Program-made: the position numbers and the translations under genes | The notes under the pieces: generated by a model | Seen by the model: only the letters and a program-made list of their open reading frames with translations | The model's database searches: none | What the model was told of the DNA's origin: nothing | Shown here: positions 40,001 to 53,340 of the stretch, one piece after another | Numbering within the stretch: position 1 is the first letter of the stretch | Layout: each line of letters opens with the position of its first letter | Origin: Pyrocephalus nanus | Lineage: Eukaryota > Chordata > Aves > Passeriformes > Tyrannidae | Length of the DNA stretch: 64,000 nt | Assembly (NCBI GenBank): GCA_038380795.1 | Contig: CM076261.1 | Coordinates: 34,993,866 to 35,057,865 of the forward strand | Direction: 5' to 3'

Positions 40001-43000
40001 TTCTGCACTGCACTGAAACAAGTCAGGTGCTTAGTAATTAGAAACTGCGTATGGAAGTTAATGCTAAATAGTTTTTGTGTAATAGTATTGTTCCTTTGCG
40101 GTTTCTGGCTCAAATTCAGTTCTACTCACTGTTTCATAGTGCTTTCTGGGACTTGGCCACTGAACAAGGAGAACTAAGAATTAGGGCACAGGGGGAGGGT
40201 AAGGAAAGGACATTCTGGGAGATAGAGAGCATGGAATTGAGAAGGGCCTGTTGTGTTGCAGTTCTGAAACAAATATCGTGTTTGCCCGTTATCATACAGA
40301 TGGGTACACAAAGCTTTGCAGATATAGCATTGTTGTCATTGCAAAAATACTCCAGCTCCCAAAAGCCTGCACAAGTAGAAGATAAATGAATGGGGAGTTT
40401 TGTAAATGTTTTCTTAGCAATATTAATATGCTGGTGGTTTGAGTTATTACTTTTTGTAATTTTTTTTAATGCATCAAAATTATGCTTTTGAGGACAATTA
40501 CTGTTGCCATTACCTAGGACTCTTAAAAGCCCTTTTGCAACAACAACAAAAAAGTCTGATTGGTCACTTCTTATATAGGTGTTTGTAAATGAATGAATGA
40601 AAAAATTTTGACAAAGATAGGAAAATATTTCTGTTCAAACTGCTATGGTTTTAAGCACATATTATTCTTACTATTATTGGATTATCATTTATAATCTCTG
40701 CCAATCAGTCCAGGTATGCAATGGTTATCCATCTTTTCTTGTATATAAGTAAAGGTTAACTGGTTGAACTGAGAGTTAGGTTTGAACTTGAAGGCACTGA
40801 AGTTGTAGACGCTTGTCTAAAATTAAATTTAATTAGCATATTTCTCACCAGTGGCCTTGTGTAAAGTTGTGTGTGAGGTGCAGTTTAGTTGCTGGAATCA
40901 TTGGTTGAGCAGAAATGCACTATAGTTCTGAATAGTCCATGAAGATGACTTTATCTTTTTGTAGTTTTAGTGGCTTTAGACAACTAGGATGTAATTAGGG
41001 GTATTAAGATTTTGACAATCTGTTCTAACACATCTGATTTTTGAGTAGGTTTTAAAGGAATCTTTAATGAGCGTGAGGGATTTCAGCCTAAATTTTCTTG
41101 GCTCATCCCAAATTTAGAACTTTGACATTGTCAGAAAGTATCTGCACAGTATTATCTGCTACCAAAAATATTAATAAGGTACTCCCTGGGAAGAGAACTG
41201 CTGTTAACAGTGCTGAGATGTCCTAGTTACTGCCTTTAAAGGCTGAAAAGGGCATAGTCAATGGACTGTAACTTTTTCCTTGTTTTATAAATCTACATGT
41301 TCTCATCATATTTGGCATAATAATCAAACTAATAAAATTTCTAGCTCTGAAGATTATTCTAGTTCATTGCACTGGAATGGCTGAATCCATAAGCTACCCA
41401 CTAAAACTAAATCATTAAGTAGCAACTAAAATGAAATATGTTTATAAAGCTATTTTCAGGTATTATCTAATGGATGCATATCATCATACCACATCATCTT
41501 ATTTTCTCAGCAAACTGTTTTTAGGGGATATGTGCAGAGAGCACTTACAAAATTTAATGCAATTCAATGCAATGAAGAAATTTGCATTTGAAGCACAGTC
41601 AGTTACAAATGTTATGGGACAAGCAGCATTCTATTAGAAGGCATTTCAAATGTTTCTGAACAGCAGCTGAGGAGGATATTTCCTGATGTGGTTCTATTAC
41701 TGCAGCACATTTTCTCTTCATCTGTAACTACTTTTTAAAAATAGAAAAGGCAAAACGGAAACTTCAGTTACCAGAGAATACAAAGGACCTCAATTCATCT
41801 TTTGAGAGAAGTAATGAGCAGAAGGCTGCAGTTAGTCATCCACTGAAGCTTTACAGTGGAGAGACTCTGATAATTTGATTGCTCATTTTGAAATAGAAGT
41901 TCTCCTTGTCCCCAGAAGGTTTTTCTTTATATTGGCAGCTCTGATAGGTAGTTTGTTTCATGAAAAAGAGGAAATGAATAAGGGCTCATAAAACGTTCTC
42001 TGTAAAATTCTCTCTTTTCCCATCCTCCTCCTGTTGCTTATTCCAGATTTTTATTGGAAAAGGACCCAATACTTTTCCTTTATGATGGCCTGAGGAATCT
42101 ATGTATGACCAGTTCATATAAATATTTCGTAAGTTATTCTTAGGCAACCAAAATGCCAGTGGAACTTCCCTGTTCCCATTTTTCTAATCTCTAGCTCTAA
42201 TCTTTATGCCCATGCACATGACCATCTTTATTTTGGAGGGGGAGTGGGGCAGGGGCTGTTCTGATCTCTCCAAGTCGCTTGTGTCCAGAGTCTTCTTCCA
42301 ATGGTGTATTGTGGCATTCTGCCCCTCTGCATCTCTAGAAAACTACTGCCACTCTGCTACTACTGGAGACCTACTTCCACTAATGTTTTGAAATACAGTA
42401 GAAAAGTATACATTCTCTATAACTCATTTAGGCACGAGTGTTGACAAACCATCCTATATCACTCAGAAAAAAAGGAATTTTTTTGATGAGGAGTTGAATA
42501 GAGAGGTTGTGGAATTAGAGTAAATGTACAGTGTGCGTAGAAAACGATTATTTCACCTCTGTGATAACAGCCATCTATCTACACCTGTCTCTCTATTGAT
42601 GGTTTTAAGGCTCAGTGTAGAAATTTGTTTGCCTTCCTCACCATTTGGATTTTAAACTGCTCCCTGCTAACTATCGTAAATGACAAAATTTTAACTACAT
42701 CCACGTAATTTGCAAACATAGAACACTTATTCCTTAATTCCTGCTGTATTCCTCACTGTTTCTACAACTTAATGAATCCTTAAAGACCAAAGAGGGGAAT
42801 TAACTTTAGAAATTGAGGTTATCCAATATGTTAAAGGATCAAGATACCAGGATATAGAATGATCAGTTCAAAATGGTTTGGTCCTTCTGAATTTCTTCTT
42901 CTTAGTAGAATTATAAATCAAAGGCGTGTAGCTATAAATGTACCACATGGAAGGATATAGACTCCACAACAGTGTGCTTCATCAGCTTATTTGGCACTGT

Positions 43001-44177
43001 GGCTTAGGTGGAGTGACATTACATAATTTGTGATGACTTTGTTCTGACATCTTCCCATCATAAAGGATTGATGGACCAAAGTCACAGAAATGTCATCGGT
43101 GATAAATTCAAGCTAGACTTTAATCTTCCTCACTTGAAGTAACATCAAAGAGGAATAACACAACCTGTAAGATATTTTAGACAACTTATTAAAAAAAAAA
43201 TCCACAACTGACAGATTGAGTGAAAATTGCATTGATAATTTAAGGTGCATTTTCCTTCTGAGCTTGTAAGGACTTCACATATAAAGGCTCAAGTTAAACA
43301 GAATTTCAGAAAACCTTCAAAGCTCTGTAATTCTGACTGGTGTTTACCTAGCAGATTTAATGTTAAATGTTAAAAGGTCTTTGAAAAACTGATCTATTCA
43401 GTACCTAATTTGAATAATAAAAATATAAGTATTTCTGAGAACAATGCTGCTAACTGGTTGTTCTTGAGGTCTGGACTGTAAAATTATACATAAGACCTAT
43501 TCACATTGTCCAGGAATCCTAATAAAAACCTAAAACAGAAGAGATGTTGTCCTTGGGCCCTATCAAAACCAATAGATTAAGAGAGGTGAATCCAAAAAAT
43601 GAATCACTTCATAGGTAGATTTCAGTGAATTTTTAATACAGTTTTGGAGTTTACTGTTTCCTTTCTGAATTTAAAGTCATCTTACTTTTCAAAAATAGGA
43701 ATCGCAGTCTGTCCATTCAATCAAATGCTCTTTTGATCAGTACCTGGATACAGTATGGAGGGCATTTTTAAATCTCTTGCAGTAATCTGGAGTATTTCTG
43801 TTTTAATTGCTTGATTACCTCATTTCAGCACCTATGATCTTCAATCCAGCAGTGATTAATGTATTGAATTTAATGTCAATAGAAAAGCTGGTGATCAGAG
43901 GCTGAAAACTGGGACTGAATGTTGATGCAACATTGTCTCTAAAATGATAACCTCTTTAAAACTTTTTTTTCCAAAAGATCTTTTTGAAACAAAAATAGGA
44001 TTGCAGTATAGCTAGACAATGGAGCACTCAAGAAGACAGTATTTTCTTTTTATATTGCCTAAGTTTTTGATTTTTATTTGTTAAAGAAAGTGACATGTCT
44101 ACAATACATCAGGTTTGGGGTTTGTGGTTTTCATTGGTTTTAGATTTTTTGTGGGGGGGGTTTTTTAGATTATAAAT
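34011..44177. other. Long AT-rich stretch without recognised genes
   Basis: About 10 kb in which I see no gene, RNA or clear transposon. It contains a GT microsatellite (37301-37322) and A/T tracts. The longest frames (36602-36985 plus, 38600-38962 minus, 40075-40389 plus) have no acceptor/donor pairs or familiar motifs. The 38600-38962 frame starts with a hydrophobic leader but overlaps an equally open plus-strand frame. Confidence 0.45.
37301..37322. repeat. (GT)n microsatellite
   Basis: About eleven GT units after CTACCCCAG. Confidence 0.9.
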
Positions 44178-44245
44178 AATCATCCAGTAGAAAGATATAT
44201 GACATTGTTATATAACAATGTCATATATCTTTCTACTGGATGATT
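44178..44245. repeat. Perfect 68-bp palindrome
   Basis: Two 34-base arms, left beginning AATCATCCAGTAGAAAG and right ending CTTTCTACTGGATGATT, are exact reverse complements with no spacer; the centre is TA|TA at 44211/44212. Outside the arms pairing stops at once (44177 T against 44246 T). No transposon sequence is recognised in the arms. Confidence 0.97.
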
Positions 44246-45511
44246 TTACAAACAAGATAAAAAAGGCCTTTACTTGGCAATTTCTAAATTGGACTTAATT
44301 TGAATCCCTGTTCTCATAACCCACGGCCTCCAGATCCCATTACTAAACTTGAAATCCATGTGCTTCTCTTCACTGTAAGGTGGTGAGTTTTTTTCCCATT
44401 GTAGAAGTTCTTTTGCTAAATGACCTATATTTTATTGCAAATAAATGGTTAGACCCAAGTTTTAATATCCAATTTTTATTTCACTAGCACTGTTGCAATT
44501 AATTCCTTTTTCAAAAGTCAGTCTGTGTCAGATTTTCTTTTTTTTTTTTTTTCCTCATACTAGAAATGTCACTGTTTTTTAGACTTAGAAGTGTTATTTG
44601 AAGAGATATCTTGGAATATACGGCAAAACCTTAAGGAAATATTCAATTTTTCTCTGATTTTTTTTCTTCAATTTTATAACAAGTTTGACTGGCTTAGATG
44701 CAAAACCACAACCACTTATAATTTTTTGTACTTTTTTTTTAAATGTACAACAATAGAAGGTAGTTTGATTGACATATCAAGCACCAGTTCCTTCAAAAGT
44801 TATGCCGTCTCTTTTCTGTAAAAATAATTCAAGTCATGAAAGGTTATTGACATTTCATCAGAAGAAATAGATTTTGAGTTGCTGGCTAACAGCATGTCCT
44901 TTAGAATTTTTTTTTTTTTACATTTCATCAGACAGTGTAATTAACCTTAGAGCAATGGATAAAACCCATCATCATCAATTGACAGAATAACTTTGTCTTG
45001 TAGTGGCTACTGGTTGTATAATGTTCTTTCAACAACACTTTCTTCCACGTAAAAGCTATAGCAGAACTCTTGATTACCACCTCAGTAGAATTACTTCCTT
45101 TTCCTCTCTCCTTGTTTAAGAAAAGTGGCAAGCACACTGAAATTAAAGAAGTAACATAGTAATAAGGAAAAAAACAAAAACAGTTCTACCGTGTGAGGAA
45201 AATAGGACCAGTGCCAGATACCTGTGATCTTCATGTAGTAAAAGAATAGTAACAAGTTTTTATTTTTCTAATGTGCTTAAAAACTTGAGAGAAGAGAGGA
45301 AAAATAAATATCTTTTCTGGTTTAAATATTTGGTGATGTAGGGAATCATCCTTAAATTAAAAAATATGTTTTCCTATGCTGCATGAGTTATGTCTCCAAA
45401 GATGTAGTGATGTTAAAAGGAAAAACATCATGCATTTTAATGACGGAAGTCTAATGAAAGAATAAACATGTTCAAGCAGAAATCATAACATACTTCTTCA
45501 CATGGATTAGT
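44246..45511. other. AT-rich non-coding stretch
   Basis: No gene or recognised transposon. T tracts at about 44538-44552 and 44909-44919. Short open frames on both strands have no support. Confidence 0.45.
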
Positions 45512-45880
45512 ATAGAATCATATAATTATAGATTGGGTTGGGTTGGTGGGATCTTAAAGAACATCTAGTTCCAAACCCTCTATGTGGACAGGGACACCTT
45601 TCACTATTCCAGGTTGCTCGGGGCTACATCCAGCCTAGCCTGGAACACTTCCAGGGATGAGGCATCCACATCTTCTCTGGGCACCCTGTTCCAGTTTCTC
45701 ACCACCTTCATAGTACAAAATAATCTAGTTAGATTAAAGAAAAAAATAAATATTCAATCTAAACCTACCCTCTTTCACTTTGAACCCATTCCCCTTGTCC
45801 TGCCACTACTTGCCCTTCTCTTTTCCCAGCTCAACAAACCCAATTCTCTTAGCCTTTCCCTCTCCACCTTTCTTGTAGGC
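45512..45880 (-). mobile_element. CR1 LINE, 3' end fragment
   Basis: Inverted CR1 3' region: terminal ATAGAATCATATAATTATAG, then GGGACACCTTTCACTATTCC, CAGCCTAGCCTGGAACACTT, CAGGGATGAGGCATCCACAT and CCCCTTGTCCTGCCACTAC. 5' truncated near 45880. The 100-codon open frame at 45584-45886 reads through this repeat on the opposite strand and is not a gene. Confidence 0.9.
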
Positions 45881-46964
45881 AAATAAATTATACAGTTTCT
45901 CTAAAGAAGGTGCTTAACATGACTAGCTTGATTGCACAATGACCATTTGAATTTGGAATACTCTTTTGCAAGTGTGATGTGAGTCAATTCTTTTAAAATC
46001 TTGTGGTGACTTTTGTTGATGGTTTCCTTTACTGGTAACAGGTATCACTGGCAGACAAATTCAAGTTCTTGTTTTGATATAAAGCCCAAATTCATTGGTC
46101 CAATGTGTTGTATTGTAGAGAATTTATTCTGTTTCTTTCTGTCAGTTAACAAAAGCTGAGGCTGAGAACAGCAAAGGGAATTACTCTAGGAGATCAATTT
46201 TTAATTAGAAAAATGCAAGATCATATTTGAAAATGCTGATATATAGAATGAGTTAATAATTTTGCTCGACCAATGAAATTCAAAAGATAAAGATTTTGTT
46301 GATTTTTTTCTCTAATAGGAAAAAAGCAAAAAGAGTTTTCTCTGAATGCTTTTTTACTACTTTGAAATATTGGTAGGTAACTTTTATTAGTCCTTAGGTA
46401 TTTTTTCTTCAACAGTCCAGTCTACAACTGCCAACCAGACATTCTAATAAAAATAATATATACAATAGTCAATGACATAGCCTTGTCCTTCTTTGCAATT
46501 CATGTCTTTTAAGTAATTCATGCTTCATATTGTACTTGGTACATCTTGCCATTAGTTCACTACACAATCCTGCTGAATTGGTTGTATTTACTCTATTTTA
46601 ATTCTGCTTCCCCTCTTATCCTCACCATTATCATCTTCCCTAACCTGAGCTGTACACAGACTATGCATTCTAACTTGTAATTAATCTCTTCTTTAAGCAA
46701 ATAGCTTTTCTGTTCAGCCCCTGCTTGTCACAATTTCAGTAATTGCAGTAATTTCTTTTCATGTCCTAGCATATTTTATGACTTCTTGGCAAGGATAATT
46801 TGAACATGGATGTCTCCTAAGAATTACTCCCCTCCCTGATCCTTCTTGGACTATCTGTCCCTGGGCTAAATCTCTGCATGGTCACAGCAGTTGCCTCATT
46901 AGCTCATCTCACTCTGACAGATGCTGTTTTCTTTAGGTTTTTTTGGTCTACTGTGGTTCTGCAG
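45881..46964. other. AT-rich non-coding stretch
   Basis: No gene or recognisable transposon up to the exon-like segment at 46965. Confidence 0.45.
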
Positions 46965-47119
46965 TTCCCATAGAAACCTTTTCGGATGCACAGTCAATTC
47001 AACTTGATATTTTAGCTCTCCATTCTCTGGGGACAGAAGTGATACCCCCAGGTGGGAAGACTTCTTGTGCCTGGCTCCCTCAGCCTCATCATGAGGAAGA
47101 AACCTGCCTACCTCTGTGA
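46965..47119 (+). other. Exon-like terminal segment, unrecognised
   Basis: After an acceptor-like TACTGTGGTTCTGCAG (AG at 46963-46964) comes an interval open in one frame: two leading bases, 50 codons and a TGA at 47117-47119. The predicted peptide starts PIETFSDAQSIQLDILALHS and has a composition more like real protein than the AT-driven frames nearby (acidic, with Pro/His/Glu near its end). The frame is already open 27 bases upstream, to a TAG, so the acceptor is not strictly required. No methionine, motif or family is recognised, and the stretch is below common length cut-offs. It could be a last coding exon, a decayed gene piece or chance. Confidence 0.22.
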
Positions 47120-48880
47120 ACTCAGAAGGGGATTGAGTTCAAGGTAACCAAGGAATCCTTATGTTCTGTGGCGTTCATTACATACCTTAGATGTAAGCCA
47201 AATCTCAATTCCTATAAACATTAAAATTATGTAGTGATTCCAGAGCTTTCAAGTTTTGCAGCAAAAAAACTTGTTTCATGCCTTTATAGGGTTTCTTTAC
47301 AACCACTATGAATAGAAACTCAGCTTTTCTGAAAAAAAAAAAAAAAAGAGAGAGAACTTTCATAGAAATCAGTGATTTCAGGTCTTTCTTGCTTGTGAGA
47401 AACTCCTACTTGTCTCAGGTGAGAAGGAGTGTGCGAATACTTTTTAATGTGCCAAGTACAGAGGAAAGAAGTGCAGTGGAACATCAGGTTTGCTAAGCAA
47501 AGAGATGTAAGATGATATATGTGTCTCTGCCAAATTTATGGTTTGTCAGAATCACAGTCAATTTTACAAAATTAAAACATTTAAGAATGTGAGAGTGCAA
47601 ATTAGAGCATGAAACTTTTAATGGTTAGTAATCTCTCTGCCTCAACTGATGCTCTTGAACACTGAACCTCAGCAGCTACATCTTAACTTGGCACCAAATC
47701 CTACATACTTTTTTTCACATGACTACTGTGTTGAATGTCAGCAGACCCGCATCTATGAATGCCATTATGACACTTGATTAGCTGTTTTTTAGTTTCTTGA
47801 GATTTTAATGCTGTGTGAGTACTGTGCATATGCTTGGTGCTATAAACTTGTAATAATCATTATTTTTCAGGAATTTATTTTCAACTTGTTCAAATGTTAC
47901 TGAAATATGATAATTACGGGGAGGAGGGGGGTAAGAGTTGCACCTAGAATGGACTGAAAAGCATTTTTCATCTGCTTACCGCTCCATCTCTGGATAGATT
48001 TTTCTATTCTTCAACAAACTGTGAAATGTGGTCCTGAATACAGATAAGTAGTAATGCATTGGCAGTATATATAAGACATAAGAAAATAAATTTTCAAAGA
48101 ATGGTACTTGATAAGGCAGGATGCTTGTTCCTTTTCAAGCACCTGTTCCTTTTTTTAGTCAAGGAATTTCAAAGGAATTTTTTGGATGTAGAATAAACAA
48201 TTTGGGTGTACATACAAAAGTTCCAATGAATATAATCATCCTGTAGTTGCTTTTGTTGCTCATCTTTTCAAAGACTTGTAAATGAAAAACGAACAAAAAG
48301 TAATTTATATTGGTGTCTTGTTTCATTTGACCTAACTATAGCTATCAGGTAAAAAGTTCCTTCACCTGTGATCCATGCTTTGTAATTAAATTTAGGGTTT
48401 TTATAAATGCATTGATCTACTGGAAAGAGAAAACAGGTGATATAAATTCAATGATGGAAAATAGAAAACAGTAGATGCCTGAACAAACATCTTCAGATCC
48501 TGAAAACTTGCTTATAACAGCTCACTCCTTTTCAGAAAATCTGAGAGATAAAATTATAATTTCTTGATTTTGTCTCCTTTACAGCATGAGGCAAAGCACT
48601 TCTTGGTTTTTATTTGTCTGTTGGATTCTTCATGGTGAAATAATTGAAGAAATATTTGCTACTTAGAATTTGTCAGTCTTTGTTTTCTTAGTGTAATTTT
48701 GAATGTCACTTTTTCTTATAAAAACTAAAGAGAGGAAACTATTGAATGGTGAGAACCATCCTACATTTGACTATAGATCCATATATATAGGGAAAAAATT
48801 TGGAGATTCTTACTCTTAGGTGGTAAATATTTGTGGCTGTGAAGGGAGCTGGAAAAAGGAACAGAAAGATTCTAAGTTCT
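47120..48880. other. AT-rich non-coding stretch
   Basis: No gene or recognised transposon. An A tract is at about 47332-47347. Confidence 0.45.
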
Positions 48881-49472
48881 TGTCCTGCTTTTGACTGGGA
48901 TAGGCCTAATTTTCTTCATAGTAGCTAGTATGGGGCTATGTTTTTAATTTGTTCTGAAAACTGTTGATAACACAGGGATGCTTTAGTTACTGCTGAGCAG
49001 TAACTAAACTGTGTAGAAATTAAGGCCTTTTCTGCCTCTCATCCCACCCCACCAGTGAGGAGGCTGTGCATGCCAAAGAATTTGGGAGGGGACACAGTTG
49101 AGACAGATGACCCAAACTCACCCAAAGGATATTCCAGATAATATGTCATCATTTTCAGCTTATACAGCTGTGGTGATAGAAAGGAAAGGGTGGACATTCA
49201 AGAGTGATAGTGTTTGTTTTCCTAAATAACTTTTACCTGCGGTAGAGTCCTGCTTTCCTGCGGATGGCTGACCATCTGCCTGCCTGTGGGAAGTAGTGAA
49301 TTAATTCCTTGTTTTGCTTTTCTTGCATGCAAAACTTTTTCTTTACCTATTAAACTGTTTCTATCTCAACCCATGAGTTTTCTCACTTTTTATCCTACGA
49401 TTCTTTAACTCATCCCATCAGATGGGAGCAAGTGAGTGGCTGTGGGGTGCCAGGTGGGCCTACACCATGGCA
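48881..49472 (+). mobile_element. Solo LTR, avian ERVL-type family
   Basis: A full-length LTR of 592 bases with TG...CA ends (TGTCCTGCTTTTGACTGGGA at left, CACCATGGCA at right). Diagnostic blocks in order: GGGAGGGGACACAGTTGAGA, CCCAAAGGATATTCCAGA, ATTCCTTGTTTTGCTTTTCT, ATTAAA (49349-49354) as polyadenylation signal, and CTCAACCCATGAGTTTTCTC. It is flanked by GTTCT (48876-48880) and GTTTT (49473-49477), a 5-base target-site duplication with one mismatch, as expected for ERVL integrases. No internal sequence adjoins it. Several related copies lie elsewhere in the window. Confidence 0.9.
49349..49354 (+). terminator. LTR polyadenylation signal (ATTAAA)
   Basis: ATTAAA in the R/U5 region of the solo LTR, in the family's usual position before CTCAACCCATGAG. 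Confidence 0.55.
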
Positions 49473-52400
49473 GTTTTTCAGTACTTAAGTATCTTAAATA
49501 TTTGGGGGATTTCCTTTGGTTAGCTTTTTCCACTCATTTGTAAATAGGTTAATTTTGTTCTCTCTTTTGACAGGATCAAATGACCAACCAGCTCACTACC
49601 TTTTGAGCTTAGGTCTTTCCTTAAAATTATTTCAGGTCTGTGGACAACAGAAAAGAAGCAAAGGCCTGAATTTTAGGAGGAAACTACAGAGAGAAGATGA
49701 AAGGGAGATATTTGAGGAAAAAAGGAGGAGTGAGGTTTTTTTTGTGGAAAGAAAAGAGAAAAAAGTAGGCTAGGTTTTAGGGAGAGGAAGAACAGAGTAA
49801 AAATTATTTAGAGATAGGAAATGGACATTTAATACAAGCAGATAAGCAGAAGTGTGTCAGAGCAGAAAGAAACAATGGAAACATATACATGTAAGTGGAG
49901 TAGCCTGCAAGAAATGTCTGGAGGGAAGAAGATACTAGTGATATTGGGACACAGCATGAATCTGTCAGATGTCACTGTAGGAGAGAAATGAAGGAAAGTG
50001 TATCTGTACACAAGGAGCTGGAAAATTAAACGTATGAGCTTTTAGGGTTATAAAGAAATCTCTTACACAACATAAAAGGCAAAATTGTTTTATACTGCTA
50101 TATTTTATTAAGAATCATATATATGCTTTCAGCAGTATCGTGATCCTCCCAAACTTATTAAAGAAGCAAAGGGAGAGTACTCTTTCTTGTACAAACAACA
50201 TGCTACAGGGTTGCAGAGAAGTTTACAACTAACAATAAAAAACCCACCAGTTTTTTTGTGATTGTTAAAATAATTCTGAATTATAGTTTAGTCTGTTAAA
50301 ATTCATTAAATCACCTGTCCATCACTTATCCACCAGTTTAAAATTAAAACTCAAGGTTAGAATTTAGTTCTTTTTCTGTTGTACATTAATGATGTCAGAA
50401 TGTAACAGGACAAAAGAACGTTTCAATCAAATATGAAAAGAGATTATATAGACAAAATAGCTACCTATGGATCCAGTAATCCAGTCCACATGCTTTATAT
50501 GATGAATATTTCCCGAAGGAGTATGACAACTTGGGTAGAATCTGCATTTGTTAGAATTTGGATCTAGCAATTTAGATCAGTGTTTAAGATGCCTTGCTAG
50601 TAACTTTTTTTGCCGTTTTTGTTGTAATTTTTGTTTGCTTTACTTAAAATTCATGAATATTGCCTAAGTGATAAAATGTCTGAGAACTGTCAGCAATATG
50701 TTCTTTTTTATCTTCTTACTAGTAATAATCACAATGGAATACACTTCCCTGCTCTTGTTTAATAGAACATCAATTACACTGGAATTATTCTTGAATGATC
50801 AAATGAAAATAAAATGTCATTCTAATGGGCTAAGATGTTAAAAAATATTTTGATGAATGAGGACTATACTTATGGAAATTACACAATCTAATTAGTTCAT
50901 GGAGATTCTATACCCAGATTGCATGATATGTACTGATAAGTAACTACTATGTTGCTACCACTGCTTTAATTCATGGATTAAGGAAAAAAAAGAAAAAAAC
51001 AACGTGTCAATTCAGCATATAACAATACACCATGTACATTGTGTTTCCTTTTTTTTTAGCATACACTTCAGCTAGAAATCCCGTAAGCAGCAAATGATGC
51101 CAGGGTAAACACTGATTTCTGGACCTAGAGAAAATGAAAACTCAGGCCTTAATACGAAAGTTAAATAAACCTCTTTTGATTTAAAAAATTTATGAATCTA
51201 GACCTTAAAATGACAACTTCAGTATTATATTACTGAAAGCAAGGTAGAAGTAAGCCCTTGTTTAGATAAGAGACATCTTCCAATGAATAAAAATCTGTAT
51301 GTTTTGCCATCTCAGATGGTAAAGATGTTTTCCTAGTAGTATTTATATACATGCAATCCCACACCAAAATGACATTCACTCACTAAAAATGCACTCAGAT
51401 TTTCACCCCGCAGGTTTGCTCTTTTTATGTGGTATTTGTTTCTCCTTTAAATTTGAAGGTGGTGAAAGAACATGCAACTTCACTTTAAAGCTTTTCAGAG
51501 ATCTAGGCCATGGCAGCTTAAATCTAAAAGCTCATGCATGCCACAAATGCTCTTGAAAAGGCTATTCTAAAATGTCACTTCTAGTGTAGTTTAAAAAAGG
51601 GCTCAGAGCTTAAATGTTTCTCCTCCGGCTTGAACATATAAAGATCACATATTTTTCTTTAATATTTTATTATCTGCATTATCATATTGGAAAAAAAAAA
51701 TCATATAAGCCAACAGCTAGGGATAACTACAATGTACCCTACTGTGCTAAAAGGTGCAAACAGACAAGCTTAGGACTGCAGTGAAGAATTTACAAATGTC
51801 TTTGCGGTTGGAAATTTGAAGAAAAAATAAATGATTACTTACTACTTACATTTAAACTTGTAGTTATGTGCCCTTTTTGCAGGCAGGAGAAAAGGAAGAA
51901 GTAAAGACTCTGTCCTCATCTTCCAATTACATGATAAGGATGCTGAAGACAGCCCTTTGAGACATATTAATCATCTGTTAAATTGCTACTTAGCTAAAGG
52001 CCTAAATGGTATTTTCCAAACCAATACTCAGGTATTTACTTTTTTTTTTTTTTTTTTTTTTTAATAAACTAGTGTAACGATTTAGAGGTCAGTGCAGATG
52101 ATATGTGTCATTTACACTTGATTTAATGACTCCTGGTACTAAAAAACTTTGCCTCTGGCATATTTAGGAGAAAATAATGCTTTCAGTATCCATTATTAGA
52201 GTTAACCTCTTTACTTGAACAGTGAAGACTCATTTTTCTCTGAATAGTCTCTTCTCAGCAAGAATGTGGTCATTACAATGTTTACTGCAAACTGATAATA
52301 TACTACACTATTTTTACTCCTTCAACTGAGATATGAGCAAAATGCATAACTCACACACCTGTGTTCTCTCTGACTTGGTAGTTTTTTAGCTCTCAGCAGA

Positions 52401-53340
52401 ATTTAATGATACCTGCTTCAGTCTCATGGTCGCTAATGAAATAGTATGAATTCTGCATTTCTTATGTCAAACGAACTTGATGCAACCCTGATATCTTTCC
52501 TTGGCTATAACTTCCATATGCAGTGTATTTTTTACAAAAATATATCACAGAAGGCAGCCAGTTAGCTTCAGAAGGAAAAAATTTGCCAGGAGGGCAAATA
52601 TATACCTTATAATTAACTGTTTTGACAAAGCCTTGTGCTTTCCAGTGAGAAGGAGGGAAGTGCAATCATTTATCTCAAAAAGTTGTCTTCTAATAGTATT
52701 GACGCTTAGAAAGTAAATTTTCTCTTTGTAAAAAGAAAAAAATAAGAAAAGTTTTTTTAATAAATCATAGTGACGTTCATTATTACATTACTCATTATTA
52801 AATGATTCATGAAGTTACCTCTTCCTAGATAAAAAAAAGATGCTGACTCATGAGGTAATTGTAGTCAACAAAGATTGTTTTAGGATATCTTGTTAGAATT
52901 CAATTTCAGGTCTTATTTTGGAGAGTCAATAACTTTATCTTCTTCTGGGAGAATATGAAATACATTTACAACCTCACAATTTCAACAAAGGATACAAATC
53001 CATTGCAAATATGGAAAAAGAAAAGAAAGTTAGAAACTCTGAAAACTAAGGTAGTCATTAACTAATTGGAAGTTTTTATCCTAATGAGTAGAAGACTTGA
53101 TCAGGTACAGAATGACAACATTTTAAATCCATGAAGGCAGCTGTTGGAAAGGTCTGCTTTTTCAGTTTCTGTTCACAAATCAAGTGGTATGCTGAAGAAA
53201 TTGGTTTAAAAAATAAGTGTAACACAGATTATAATCTGGTTTACTGTACTGTATGGAGAAAGAGAATGTGTTTAACCTGCAGCAGTGAAAATATGGCTTA
53301 TATATTAAGAAAATATTTATAATATTTTAGAAAAGAGGAA
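49473..53340. other. AT-rich non-coding stretch
   Basis: No gene or recognised transposon in 3.9 kb. A purine-rich block lies at about 49640-49800; the 85-codon frame there is rich in Lys, Arg and Glu only because of that bias. A 23-base T tract is at 52040-52062. Confidence 0.45.
52040..52062. repeat. T23 homopolymer
   Basis: A run of 23 T followed by AATAAAC. No retroelement body was recognised next to it. Confidence 0.9.

Noticed and set aside
49516..49773. 85-codon frame rich in Lys, Arg and Glu
   Set aside because: The composition follows directly from a purine-rich tract; there is no acceptor, donor or motif.
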